Origin: Bordetella sp.
Lineage (GTDB): Bacteria; Pseudomonadota; Alphaproteobacteria; Caulobacterales; Caulobacteraceae
NCBI GenBank assembly: GCA_017308115.1
Contig: JAFKFS010000030.1
Span: 1-37,507 of the forward strand
DNA length: 37,507 nt
Direction of reading: 5' to 3'
This document shows positions 7,527-14,135 of the stretch, piece after piece. The notes under the pieces are model-generated. The model did no database searches, was not told the DNA's origin, and saw only the letters and a program-made list of their open reading frames with translations. A program made the translations under genes and the position numbers. The number at the start of each line of letters is the position of its first letter. Position 1 is the stretch's first letter.

Positions 7527-7692
7527 GAACTCGGAATCGAAAAGCGGAGGCGGAGCCTGTGACGGCGCCGCCTCCGAGTCGAGGGAGGGAAACGGCCGGG
7601 GAGCGGCCGTGTCCGTTGCAAATAGAAACCTACCAACTCCGTCGCGATTGGCAACCCTTGTCAAAAGCCTGACGCGAGGTCACTTTCCCGCC
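7527..7692. promoter_or_regulatory. Divergent thioesterase/hxlR promoter region
   Basis: The gap holds a perfect minus-strand TTGACA (7664-7659) as a possible -35 for the thioesterase gene, though no convincing -10 is seen at normal spacing. GTTGC at 7616-7620 and GCAAC at 7651-7655 form widely spaced inverted arms that could be regulator half-sites. This is suggestive only. Confidence 0.3.
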
Positions 7693-8184
7693 ATGGGACG
7701 CACCGCCGACTATTCGCGCCAGAGCTGCTCGGTCGCCGCCACCCTCGAGGTGATCGGCGATCCATGGACCATGCTGGTCATCCGCGACGCCTTCAACGGG
7801 GTCAGCCGTTTCGAGCAGTGGCAGGAGCGGCTGGGCGTGGCGCGCAACGTCCTGGCCGCGCGCCTCAAGTCCCTGGTGCATCACGGGGTGTTGGAGCCGC
7901 GCCTCTATTCCGAGCGTCCGCCGCGCAACGAATACGTCCTCACCGCCAAGGGCAAGGATCTGTACGCCGTCCTGATCACCCTGCACGCCTGGGGGGAGAA
8001 GCATGTCTATGGCGACGAGGAATCGGGCATCGTCCTGCGCCACAAGACCTGCGGCCACGACCTGAAGCCCCGCATCGCCTGCGGTTGCTGCAATGAGATG
8101 GTCCGCCCGCGCGAGGTGGAGGTGGTCTTCACCGAGAACCGTCCCACCGTCGGCCAGATGATGCCCAAGGACGAGGTGGCCTGA
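7693..8184 (+). CDS. HxlR-family winged-helix transcriptional regulator
   Basis: A 163-residue regulator. The HxlR winged helix covers about residues 10-105, with the hallmarks CSVAATLEVIGDPWTMLVIR, GVSRFEQWQERLGVARNVL, the recognition-helix region LAARLKSLVHHGVLE and the wing RNEYVLTAKGKDL. A Cys-rich tail, TCGHDLKPRIACGCCNEMV, follows and could bind metal or sense thiols and electrophiles; HxlR proteins commonly use conserved cysteines, but usually near the N-terminus, and Cys12 here is a candidate. The ATG at 7693 fits the domain. It is divergent from the thioesterase gene, its likely target, and convergent with mnmA with only 7 bases between the stop codons. The ligand is unknown. Confidence 0.9.
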   Translation: MGRTADYSRQSCSVAATLEVIGDPWTMLVIRDAFNGVSRFEQWQERLGVARNVLAARLKSLVHHGVLEPRLYSERPPRNEYVLTAKGKDLYAVLITLHAWGEKHVYGDEESGIVLRHKTCGHDLKPRIACGCCNEMVRPREVEVVFTENRPTVGQMMPKDEVA

Positions 8185-8191
8185 ACCGGCG

Positions 8192-9460
8192 TCAGACCGC
8201 CACGGCGGTCGTCGAGCGGATGAAGCCGCCGCCCAGCACGCGGTCGGGATCGGCCGGGTCGTAGAGGACGCAGGCCTGGCCGGGCGCGACGCCTTCCTCG
8301 CCCTGATCGAACACCACCTGAACTTCGCCGTCCGCGCCGCCTTCGGGCCGGGAGGCGCTGGAGGCGGGGATGAAGGCGAGGCGGGCGGGGGACGGTTGAC
8401 GGGTCGAGCGGACGCGGGCCAGGACCGGGGCGCCGTCGCGGGCGGCTTCCTCGATCGTGGCCTGGTCGCCCAGCCAGTTGGTTTCCTCCAGCGTCAGGCG
8501 CGCGGTCAGCAGGGCTTCGCGCGGGCCGACGATGACGCGGCGTGCATCGGGGTCCAGCCTGACCACGAACAGGGGCTCGCCCACGGCGACGTTCAGCCCC
8601 CGGCGCTGGCCGATGGTGTAGTCGGTGATGCCCGAGTGGCGGCCCAGAACCCGGCCGTCCATGTGGACGATGTCCCCGGCCTCGCGCCCCTGCGGCCGCA
8701 GACGGTCGATCAGGGTGCGATAGTCGCCGGTCGGCACAAAACAGATGTCCTGGCTGTCCGGCTTGGAGGCGATGCGCAAGCCCAGCGATGCGGCGACGCC
8801 CCGCACCTGGGGCTTTTCCAGGTCGGCCAGGGGAAAGCGCAGATAATCCAGCTGATCCTGCGTCGTGGCGAACAGGAAGTAGGACTGGTCGCGTGAGTGA
8901 TCGACCGCCTTCCTCATCTGCGAGCGGTTGCCGTGCGTGGCGCGGCGGACGTAGTGGCCGGTGGCCATGGCCTCGGCGCCCAGGTCGCGGGCGACGTCCA
9001 GCAGGTCGCGGAACTTCACCGTCTGATTGCAGCGGATGCAGGGGACCGGCGTCTGGCCCTTCAGATAGGAATCCGCGAACTGGTCGATCACCGCGTCCTT
9101 GAAGCGGTTTTCATAGTCGAGGACGTAGTGGGGGATGCCGATCAGGTCGGCGGCCAGGCGGGCGTCGTGGATGTCCTGGCCGGCGCAGCAGGCGCCCTTC
9201 TTCTTCAGCGCCTCGCCGTGGTCGTAGAGCTGCAGGGTCACGCCCACCACGTCATAGCCCGCCTTGTGCAGCAGGGCGGCGACGACGGTGGAATCCACCC
9301 CGCCGGACATGGCGGCGACCACGCGCGCGCCCTGCGGCAGGCCGACGGCCTGTCGCACGCTCTCGATCGCGGCGTCCATGTCGGCGGACGACATGGGGGC
9401 GATGTCGGGAACGGGGCACAGGATGTCGTCGGTCAGGGCGTCCATGGTCATCGCCGCCAT
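8192..9460 (-). CDS. mnmA: tRNA-specific 2-thiouridylase MnmA
   Basis: MnmA thiolates U34 of tRNAs for Lys, Glu and Gln, using ATP to adenylate the base. The PP-loop SGGVDS lies at 52-57. The nucleophile Cys144 lies in [10 protein letters not shown] and its partner Cys240 in SQDICF; their spacing of 96 is close to the 97 of E. coli Cys102-Cys199. [23 protein letters not shown] and the C-terminal beta-barrel motifs follow. In the active-site loop a Cys (141) replaces the Asp of the E. coli protein, which I believe is common in alphaproteobacteria. Total length of 422 exceeds E. coli because of an N-terminal leader; ATGs at 9460, 9451 and 9445 are all possible starts. No functional link to its neighbours is evident. 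Confidence 0.95.
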   Translation of the reverse strand: MAAMTMDALTDDILCPVPDIAPMSSADMDAAIESVRQAVGLPQGARVVAAMSGGVDSTVVAALLHKAGYDVVGVTLQLYDHGEALKKKGACCAGQDIHDARLAADLIGIPHYVLDYENRFKDAVIDQFADSYLKGQTPVPCIRCNQTVKFRDLLDVARDLGAEAMATGHYVRRATHGNRSQMRKAVDHSRDQSYFLFATTQDQLDYLRFPLADLEKPQVRGVAASLGLRIASKPDSQDICFVPTGDYRTLIDRLRPQGREAGDIVHMDGRVLGRHSGITDYTIGQRRGLNVAVGEPLFVVRLDPDARRVIVGPREALLTARLTLEETNWLGDQATIEEAARDGAPVLARVRSTRQPSPARLAFIPASSASRPEGGADGEVQVVFDQGEEGVAPGQACVLYDPADPDRVLGGGFIRSTTAVAV

Positions 9461-9589
9461 TTAGGCCCTAAGGCGCGCGATTTCGAGGCCTGGCCCGACG
9501 AAGACGCGCGATGGGCGATTGCCCCTTCGCCTTCGCTCCGGTCTTTTGCTCGGGTCAAGCTCGACGACGACGGCGTTGCGGCTCCAATG

Positions 9590-9618
9590 AAAAAGACCGC
9601 CTCCGTTCAGAAGCGGCC
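9590..9618 (-). terminator. Terminator after sciP
   Basis: On the minus strand GGCCGC (9618-9613) pairs with GCGGTC (9600-9595) through one G-U pair and is followed by TTTTTC. It lies about 27 bases beyond the sciP stop. The rest of the gap to mnmA shows no further gene. Confidence 0.55.
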
Positions 9619-9644
9619 CCTAATCATGCGTTCAGGCGAAAAAC

Positions 9645-9929
9645 CTAGTCGCGATAGCTCTGGATGCGCGTGGTGCGCAGGCCCTGCATGCCCCATTTGT
9701 CGATGGCCTTTTGCCAGGCCAGGAATTCCTCGGCCGTCAGACGATATTTGGCCAGGGCGTCCTCCAGGCTGATCAGCCCGCCGCGCACGGCGGCCACGAC
9801 CTCGGCCTTGCGGCGGATGACCCAGCGGTTCGTGTCCGACGGCGGAAGATCGCGCAGGGTCAGCGGCGTGCCTGTCGGCCCGACCACGTACTGTTCGCCG
9901 TTATTGTTCAGGCGTCGCTCTTGCAGCAT
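9645..9929 (-). CDS. sciP: CtrA inhibitor SciP (DUF1153)
   Basis: A 94-residue DUF1153 protein that closely resembles Caulobacter SciP, a small helix-turn-helix protein that blocks transcription from CtrA-dependent promoters in swarmer cells. Recognisable blocks are MLQERR, GEQYVVGP, the invariant RWVIRRKAEVVAAVRGGL and the C-terminal GLRTTRIQ-YR; the middle ALAKYRLTAEEFLAWQKAI forms the helical DNA-binding part. Length is as expected. The ATG at 9929 follows a purine run AGAGAGG. It lies next to the hook gene, the neighbourhood I recall for Caulobacter. A CTAA-N7-TTAA element 56-70 bases upstream suggests transcription by CtrA itself, giving the known negative feedback loop; this last point is inference from the motif. 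Confidence 0.93.
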   Translation of the reverse strand: MLQERRLNNNGEQYVVGPTGTPLTLRDLPPSDTNRWVIRRKAEVVAAVRGGLISLEDALAKYRLTAEEFLAWQKAIDKWGMQGLRTTRIQSYRD

Positions 9930-9984
9930 GGGCTTTAAGCCTCTCTCACCACCACCATGGACGCGCAGGCTAGGGCCCCGCCCG

Positions 9985-9999
9985 CTAAGGGGCGTTTAA
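9985..9999 (-). promoter_or_regulatory. Candidate CtrA box upstream of sciP
   Basis: CTAA-GGGGCGT-TTAA on the plus strand, read as TTAA-N7-TTAG on the coding strand of sciP, matches the CtrA consensus TTAA-N7-TTAA with one mismatch. It lies 56-70 bases upstream of the sciP ATG, a normal place for an activator site near -35. CtrA transcribes sciP in Caulobacter; the site here is inferred. Confidence 0.6.
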
Positions 10000-10068
10000 G
10001 CGTCGTGGTGAAGGAATGGCTAAGACGCATCCGGCCGGTCCGGCGCCTTCTGCGCCGGCTAAAGGAAG

Positions 10069-10105
10069 GATTCATCGAGTCTAACGAGACCTTGCTCATG
10101 GATTC
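10069..10105. promoter_or_regulatory. Cluster of three GANTC sites
   Basis: GATTC at 10069, GAGTC at 10077 and GATTC at 10101 are CcrM-type methylation sites packed into 37 bases between the flgE stop and the sciP promoter. GANTC is a 1-in-256 word at even base use and is rarer in GC-rich DNA, so the cluster stands out. A role in replication-linked control of sciP is inference. Confidence 0.5.
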
Positions 10106-10116
10106 CGGTTGGCCGA

Positions 10117-11550
10117 TCAGCGCTTGATGTTGATCAGCTCCGCCAGCATCTCATCGGCGGTGGTGATGATCTTCGAAGAGGCGGAATAGGCGCGCTGGGT
10201 GGTGATCAGGCCGGTGAACTCGGTCGACAGGTCGACGGTCGAGGCCTCCAGCTGCTGGGAGCCCAGCAGGCCCGTGCCGCCCGTGCCCGGCGCCTTCAGG
10301 TTGAAGGTGCCCGAGCTCTGGCTGACGCGGAAGGCGTTGCCCGAGACCTCCGTCAGGCTGTCGGCGCTGGGGAAGGTGGCCAGGGCCACCTGGGCGATCT
10401 TGCGCATGACCCCGTTGTCGAAGATGGCGGTGACGAAGCCGCTCTCGTCGATCTTCACCTCGGTCAGATTGCCGAAGGCCGTGCCGTTCGTATAGGTCGC
10501 CTGGATGATGGAGGTGCTGTCGTACTGGGTCAGCCCGCCGGCGGCCGCGTTCAGGTCGAAGGCGATGGTCTGAGCGGCGATGCCGAGGGAGGGCGCCCAG
10601 GCGCCGTCCGCACCGGCCGTGACGCCGTCCGAGGAGCCCAGCGACAGGCTGGCCGTGGCCGGATCGTCGAACAGCCCCGTTCCGGCGGCCCAGCCCTGCA
10701 TCTTGGCGACATCCAGGCGGCCGTCCTGAGTGAAGGCCAGAAGCCCCGATTTCAGCAGGCCGTCGGCGTTGGTGACGTCGCCGACGGGGGCGCGGATTTC
10801 AGCATACCACTCGTTCGCCGTGGCGCTCTTCAGCAGGGAGACCGTGATGTTGCGCTGGCCGCCCTTGGAGTCCGAGACCGGAATGGTGATCTCGAAGTCC
10901 GGCTTGACCCCCGTGGCGGGATCGTTGGCGTACATCGACATCGAATTGGTGGTGGCGTCATAGGCGGTCACGCCGGTGGGCGGCGGGACCTGGGCGGCTT
11001 CGTTGACGGCCTGGCTCGACTTCAGGTTGGCGTTCAGGCTGACGCGGGTGGTTGGTTCCGCCGCGCCGCCCACCGAGCCGACGTTGATGGTGCGCAGACG
11101 GTTCATGTCCGACGGGTCGACGTTGACCGTGCCGTTCGCATCGACCGGCCAGCCCTGGAGATAGAAGTTGGACGTGTTCTTCAGATAGCCCAGGTCGTCG
11201 ATGGTGAACGCCCCCGCCCGCGTGAAGAGGCGCGCGTCCGCCGAAGTCAGGTTCTCGGCCTTTTCCGTCACAACGAAGAAGCCGGCGCCGTCGATGGCCA
11301 GGTCCGTGCCGGAGGTCGTGCGCTGCAGCTGGCCCGCCTGGCTGATGAAGTGGCGGGCGCTGGCCATGACGCCGCCGGCCGAATAGGAGGCGCCGGCCGT
11401 CTGGGCGTTGACCACGGTGGCGAATTCCGTCGAGACGCGCTTGTAGCCGACGGTGTTCACATTGGCGATGTTCTGGGAAATGGTCGAAAGGGCCGCCGCG
11501 TTCGCGGCCAGGCCGGACACGCCGGCCATCATGGCGCCGTTGATGCTCAT
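10117..11550 (-). CDS. flgE: Flagellar hook protein FlgE
   Basis: FlgE polymerises into the curved hook that joins rod and filament. The 477-residue protein has the rod/hook N-terminal signature (ALSTISQNIANVNTVGYKR, about residues 20-38), the central variable hook domains and the C-terminal helix ending in TTQRAYSASSKIITTADEM, which packs with the N-terminus in the D0 core. The motif GAGFFVVT near residue 88 is typical of FlgE/FlgF/FlgG; length and position after flgD decide for FlgE. Start ATG 11550 has AAGGA 9 bases upstream. It is the last gene of a fliK-flgD-flgE run, 56 bases after flgD, presumably served by the sigma-54 promoter at 13809-13822. Confidence 0.96.
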   Translation of the reverse strand: MSINGAMMAGVSGLAANAAALSTISQNIANVNTVGYKRVSTEFATVVNAQTAGASYSAGGVMASARHFISQAGQLQRTTSGTDLAIDGAGFFVVTEKAENLTSADARLFTRAGAFTIDDLGYLKNTSNFYLQGWPVDANGTVNVDPSDMNRLRTINVGSVGGAAEPTTRVSLNANLKSSQAVNEAAQVPPPTGVTAYDATTNSMSMYANDPATGVKPDFEITIPVSDSKGGQRNITVSLLKSATANEWYAEIRAPVGDVTNADGLLKSGLLAFTQDGRLDVAKMQGWAAGTGLFDDPATASLSLGSSDGVTAGADGAWAPSLGIAAQTIAFDLNAAAGGLTQYDSTSIIQATYTNGTAFGNLTEVKIDESGFVTAIFDNGVMRKIAQVALATFPSADSLTEVSGNAFRVSQSSGTFNLKAPGTGGTGLLGSQQLEASTVDLSTEFTGLITTQRAYSASSKIITTADEMLAELINIKR

Positions 11551-11606
11551 GGCTGGGGTTCCTTACGAGGCAATGGGTTGGAAGGAGGGGAGCCGAGAGG
11601 CGCGCA

Positions 11607-12308
11607 TCACGCATTCCCCTCGACGGGATCGGTCGAAGCGGCGGCGGTCTTCTGCTCTTCCAGCGCGATCAGGCTGGAGACGGGCATGATCGACTTGCCG
11701 ATGATGACGTAGGGCGTGCTGTCGTACATCTCGACGCCGGTGACGCGGCCGCGGATCAGGACCTGGCTGTCGATGGCCCCGCCCGCGCCGTCCTTGGCCA
11801 CGACCTTCAGCGTATAGACGCCGCCGTCGTCGACCTGGCCGCCGCCGGTGGTCTTTCCGTCCCAGGTGAAGTCGTGCAGGCCGTTGGTCTTGTCCGGCGC
11901 CGCGCCGCTCCACACCACCTTGCCCGAGGAGTCCAGAACCTGAAGCGTGGCGTCGGTCGCGTTGGCGGCCAGTTCGTAGCTCCAGCTGGCTGCTCCGTCC
12001 TCGAAACGGGTGGCGGACCAGATGGCTGTGGCGTCCTTGCCGATGTAGGCGGCCGCCCCGGTCAGGCCGTCGCCCTGCTGGGCCGACAGCAGGCTGGTCA
12101 GCAGGTCGTTGGTCAGCAGCTGCTGCTCGACGCCGGCCATCTGGGTCAGCTGGGCGGTGAACTCGTTGGAGTCGACCGGCGACAGCGGGTCCTGATTCCT
12201 GAGCTGGGTGGTCAGCAGCGACAGGAAGGTCTGGAAGTTGGAGGCCAGCATCTGGCCTCCGGTGTTGACCCGAGACGCGGCGTTGGTGGTGGAGACGGCG
12301 TCAACCAT
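11607..12308 (-). CDS. flgD: Flagellar hook assembly (capping) protein FlgD
   Basis: FlgD is the scaffold cap under which hook subunits are added. The 233-residue protein starts with the conserved FlgD segment FLSLLTTQLRNQDPLSP and EFTAQLTQMAGVEQQ (about residues 27-62). The tudor/FnIII-like region follows, with LQVLDSSGKVVWSG and HDFTWDGKTTGGGQVDDGGVYT, and then the family ending VTGVEMYDSTPYVIIG. A Gly-poor, Ala/Thr-rich tail ends the protein. The ATG at 12308 lies only 2 bases after the fliK stop, so translation is probably coupled. It belongs to the hook operon with fliK and flgE. Confidence 0.95.
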   Translation of the reverse strand: MVDAVSTTNAASRVNTGGQMLASNFQTFLSLLTTQLRNQDPLSPVDSNEFTAQLTQMAGVEQQLLTNDLLTSLLSAQQGDGLTGAAAYIGKDATAIWSATRFEDGAASWSYELAANATDATLQVLDSSGKVVWSGAAPDKTNGLHDFTWDGKTTGGGQVDDGGVYTLKVVAKDGAGGAIDSQVLIRGRVTGVEMYDSTPYVIIGKSIMPVSSLIALEEQKTAAASTDPVEGNA

Positions 12309-12310
12309 CG

Positions 12311-13738
12311 TCAGACCTTCAGATCGACGCGGTCAGGCGTCAGGGAAAGGGATGTCCAGGCGCCCGGCGCCGGAAGGACGGAATCCGCCTCGGCCGCCAC
12401 GCGCGCGGCGCCGAGGAAGGCGCGACGGTCGGGCTCGCGTTCGAAGCCGCCGCCGCCGAAGCCGGACGACGGATCGCGCTGGGCGAACTCCAGGTCGTCG
12501 GGCGACAGCTGCAGGCCCGCGTCCAGAAGCTGGCGGCGCAGTTCGTCGGCGCGGGCGCGCAGGTCGGCCGCCGCCGCCGGATTGTCGAAGGCCAGACGCG
12601 CGGTGACCTGGCCGTCGGACTCGATCTCAAGACTGACGTCGACCCGGCCCAGGCCCTCGGGAGTCAGGGCCATGTCGAAGCGGGTCGAGCGGCCGTCCAG
12701 CTTCTTGATGATCTGGGCGGCGATCTGGGCCGTGGTCTCGACCGTGGCGCGCGACAGCTGGGACAGGCCCAGGTCGCGCTGCGCGCCCGGGGTCTGATCC
12801 AGCGGCTGGCCGGGGATCTGGCCCGTGGTCTGGGACGCCGTCCCGTCGAGGGCTTCCGGCGGCGGCGCGGCGGCCTTTGAATCGGCCGAGGACGCGGCGA
12901 GGGCGGCCGCCGCGATCGACGACGGCGGGCCGCCGGATCGTGCGGCGTTCGCCCCGGCGTCGGCGGCGAGGGCGGGGGCGTCAGGCGAGGCGGCGCGTCC
13001 GGCCGCGGTCGCCTCGGAATCCGCCTCGGTCGAGGCCGCCGCGGCCTGGATCGCCTCTCGGGCCGAGGCCAGGCGCTCGCCCGCGCCGGATCGGAAGCCC
13101 GTCACGCCCAGAGGGGCGGCGTCGGGTCGGGGAAGGGGAGGCGTTTCGAGGCGCGAAGTCGCCGGGGCGGGCGAGGCGCCGGCCCGGCCCTCCCCCTCGC
13201 CCTCGCCCTCGCCGGGCGCGGAGTCGGACGAGGCGTCTGACTGCGCAGGGGCGGCGGGCGCGACCGGGGGCGCGACGGGAGCCGAGACAGAGGCCGCCCC
13301 AGGGGCCGCCACGGGGGCGTCGCCCCCCGCGGAGCTCCCGGCCAAGGGGGCGGCCGGGGACGGCTGCGGGGCGAGGGCGGCCTCGGCCGTGGCGCGCAGA
13401 TCGACCGGATCGGCCTCGAGGACGGCGCCTTCCGTTACAGGCGTCGTCGGGTCGGCGGACGTCTGGGGCGCCGGTTCCTGCGTCGGGGGGGGCGGAGGCG
13501 GGGCGAACCAGATGGCCGGGGGCGGACCTGCGGCGGCCTCATCCTCCGGAAGTTCGGCCGGCGCGGCGGTCTCCGGGACTTCGGCGACCGGGTCCGCCGG
13601 GGATGCGGCCGCCGCCTCTTCCCTGAGCATCAGGCCCGCGAAGACGGCGCCGTCGGCCGCCGCCTCTGCGGAGGCGTCGAGGCTCCCGCCGCCGGGAGCG
13701 GCGGGCGTCAGGACGGACATGAGGCTGACGGCGGACAT
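12311..13738 (-). CDS. fliK: Flagellar hook-length control protein FliK
   Basis: FliK measures hook length and switches export from hook to filament substrates. About residues 1-340 are an Ala/Pro/Glu-rich, poorly ordered ruler region, including a GEGEGEGEG tract encoded by tandem CCCTCG hexamers. The C-terminal Flg_hook domain is clear: FDMALTPEGLGRVDVSLEIESDG, then LRARADELRRQLLDAGLQLSPDDLEF. The open frame continues to a TTG at 13843, but that lies upstream of the sigma-54 promoter at 13809-13822, whose start point would be near 13797. The ATG at 13738 (MSAVSLMSVL) is therefore chosen, giving 475 residues; ATG 13720 is a possible alternative. The ribosome site is weak. It is first in the fliK-flgD-flgE run. 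Confidence 0.87.
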   Translation of the reverse strand: MSAVSLMSVLTPAAPGGGSLDASAEAAADGAVFAGLMLREEAAAASPADPVAEVPETAAPAELPEDEAAAGPPPAIWFAPPPPPPTQEPAPQTSADPTTPVTEGAVLEADPVDLRATAEAALAPQPSPAAPLAGSSAGGDAPVAAPGAASVSAPVAPPVAPAAPAQSDASSDSAPGEGEGEGEGRAGASPAPATSRLETPPLPRPDAAPLGVTGFRSGAGERLASAREAIQAAAASTEADSEATAAGRAASPDAPALAADAGANAARSGGPPSSIAAAALAASSADSKAAAPPPEALDGTASQTTGQIPGQPLDQTPGAQRDLGLSQLSRATVETTAQIAAQIIKKLDGRSTRFDMALTPEGLGRVDVSLEIESDGQVTARLAFDNPAAAADLRARADELRRQLLDAGLQLSPDDLEFAQRDPSSGFGGGGFEREPDRRAFLGAARVAAEADSVLPAPGAWTSLSLTPDRVDLKV

Positions 13739-13808
13739 GCGGGGCGCAGGCGCTTTCTGTCGATGAGGGACGGCGCCTGCTGCGCCCGGATCATTCGGCA
13801 GAGCCTCC

Positions 13809-13822
13809 GCAAACCTCGGGCC
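13809..13822 (-). promoter_or_regulatory. Sigma-54 promoter for fliK-flgD-flgE
   Basis: The minus strand reads TTGGCCCG-AGGT-TTGCG, with GG at 13822-13821, exactly ten bases, then GC at 13810-13809: the -24/-12 form of a sigma-54 promoter. Transcription would begin near 13797, about 59 bases before the chosen fliK ATG. Its -24 box is identical to that of the divergent flgK promoter. Confidence 0.72.
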
Positions 13823-13906
13823 AAGCTTGGGGGTGTCAGTCAAGGTGCTGAAATTATTATGTATTGTATCCTGTTCGGGCGGCGGCCTCGGCGTGCGGCG
13901 CCGGGC

Positions 13907-13936
13907 GCTTCTTGCCGCGCTCGCCGCTTTTTGCCG
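13907..13936. promoter_or_regulatory. Paired direct repeats between two sigma-54 promoters
   Basis: GCTTCTTGCCG (13907-13917) and GCTTTTTGCCG (13926-13936) match at 10 of 11 positions with a 19-base offset. They lie between the divergent sigma-54 promoters, where an activator must act on both. In Caulobacter FlbD binds ftr elements in the equivalent flaN/flbG region; these repeats are candidate counterparts. An AT-rich island at 13850-13872 alongside could hold a bend or IHF site. Confidence 0.45.
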
Positions 13937-13959
13937 GGCGCGGGCAGCGCCGTCGGACT

Positions 13960-13974
13960 TGGCCCGCCGCTTGC
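13960..13974 (+). promoter_or_regulatory. Sigma-54 promoter for flgK-flgL
   Basis: TTGGCCCG-CCGC-TTGCC has GG at 13961-13962, ten bases, then GC at 13973-13974, matching the TGGCACG-N4-TTGC consensus closely. Transcription from about 13986 would give flgK a leader of roughly 150 bases. The leader contains no convincing gene. Confidence 0.75.
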
Positions 13975-14135
13975 CTCCCTTACAGACGAACGCACAGGGG
14001 CCGAAAGCCGATGTCTAGGAAAATCAAGAGGATGGTCCGAAGACCCGCTCAATCCGCCGGGCAAGATTTGCGCGGTCGCCTGCAAGGCTTGCCGAGAGGC
14101 CTGCGGTCCGTTCGCTTCAGGTCGGGAGGCTTCTG

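Noticed and set aside
10040-10058. Perfect stem CCGGCGC-CTTCT-GCGCCGG after flgE
   Set aside because: It has no following T-run on either strand, so it is not called as a rho-independent terminator.
13187-13215. Tandem CCCTCG hexamers as a possible phase-variable tract in fliK
   Set aside because: Hexamer changes keep the frame (Gly-Glu repeats), so they would only change ruler length by two residues per unit and could not switch the gene off.
13739-13843. Extending fliK to a TTG at 13843
   Set aside because: The extra 35 codons lie across and upstream of the predicted sigma-54 promoter and have no ribosome site.
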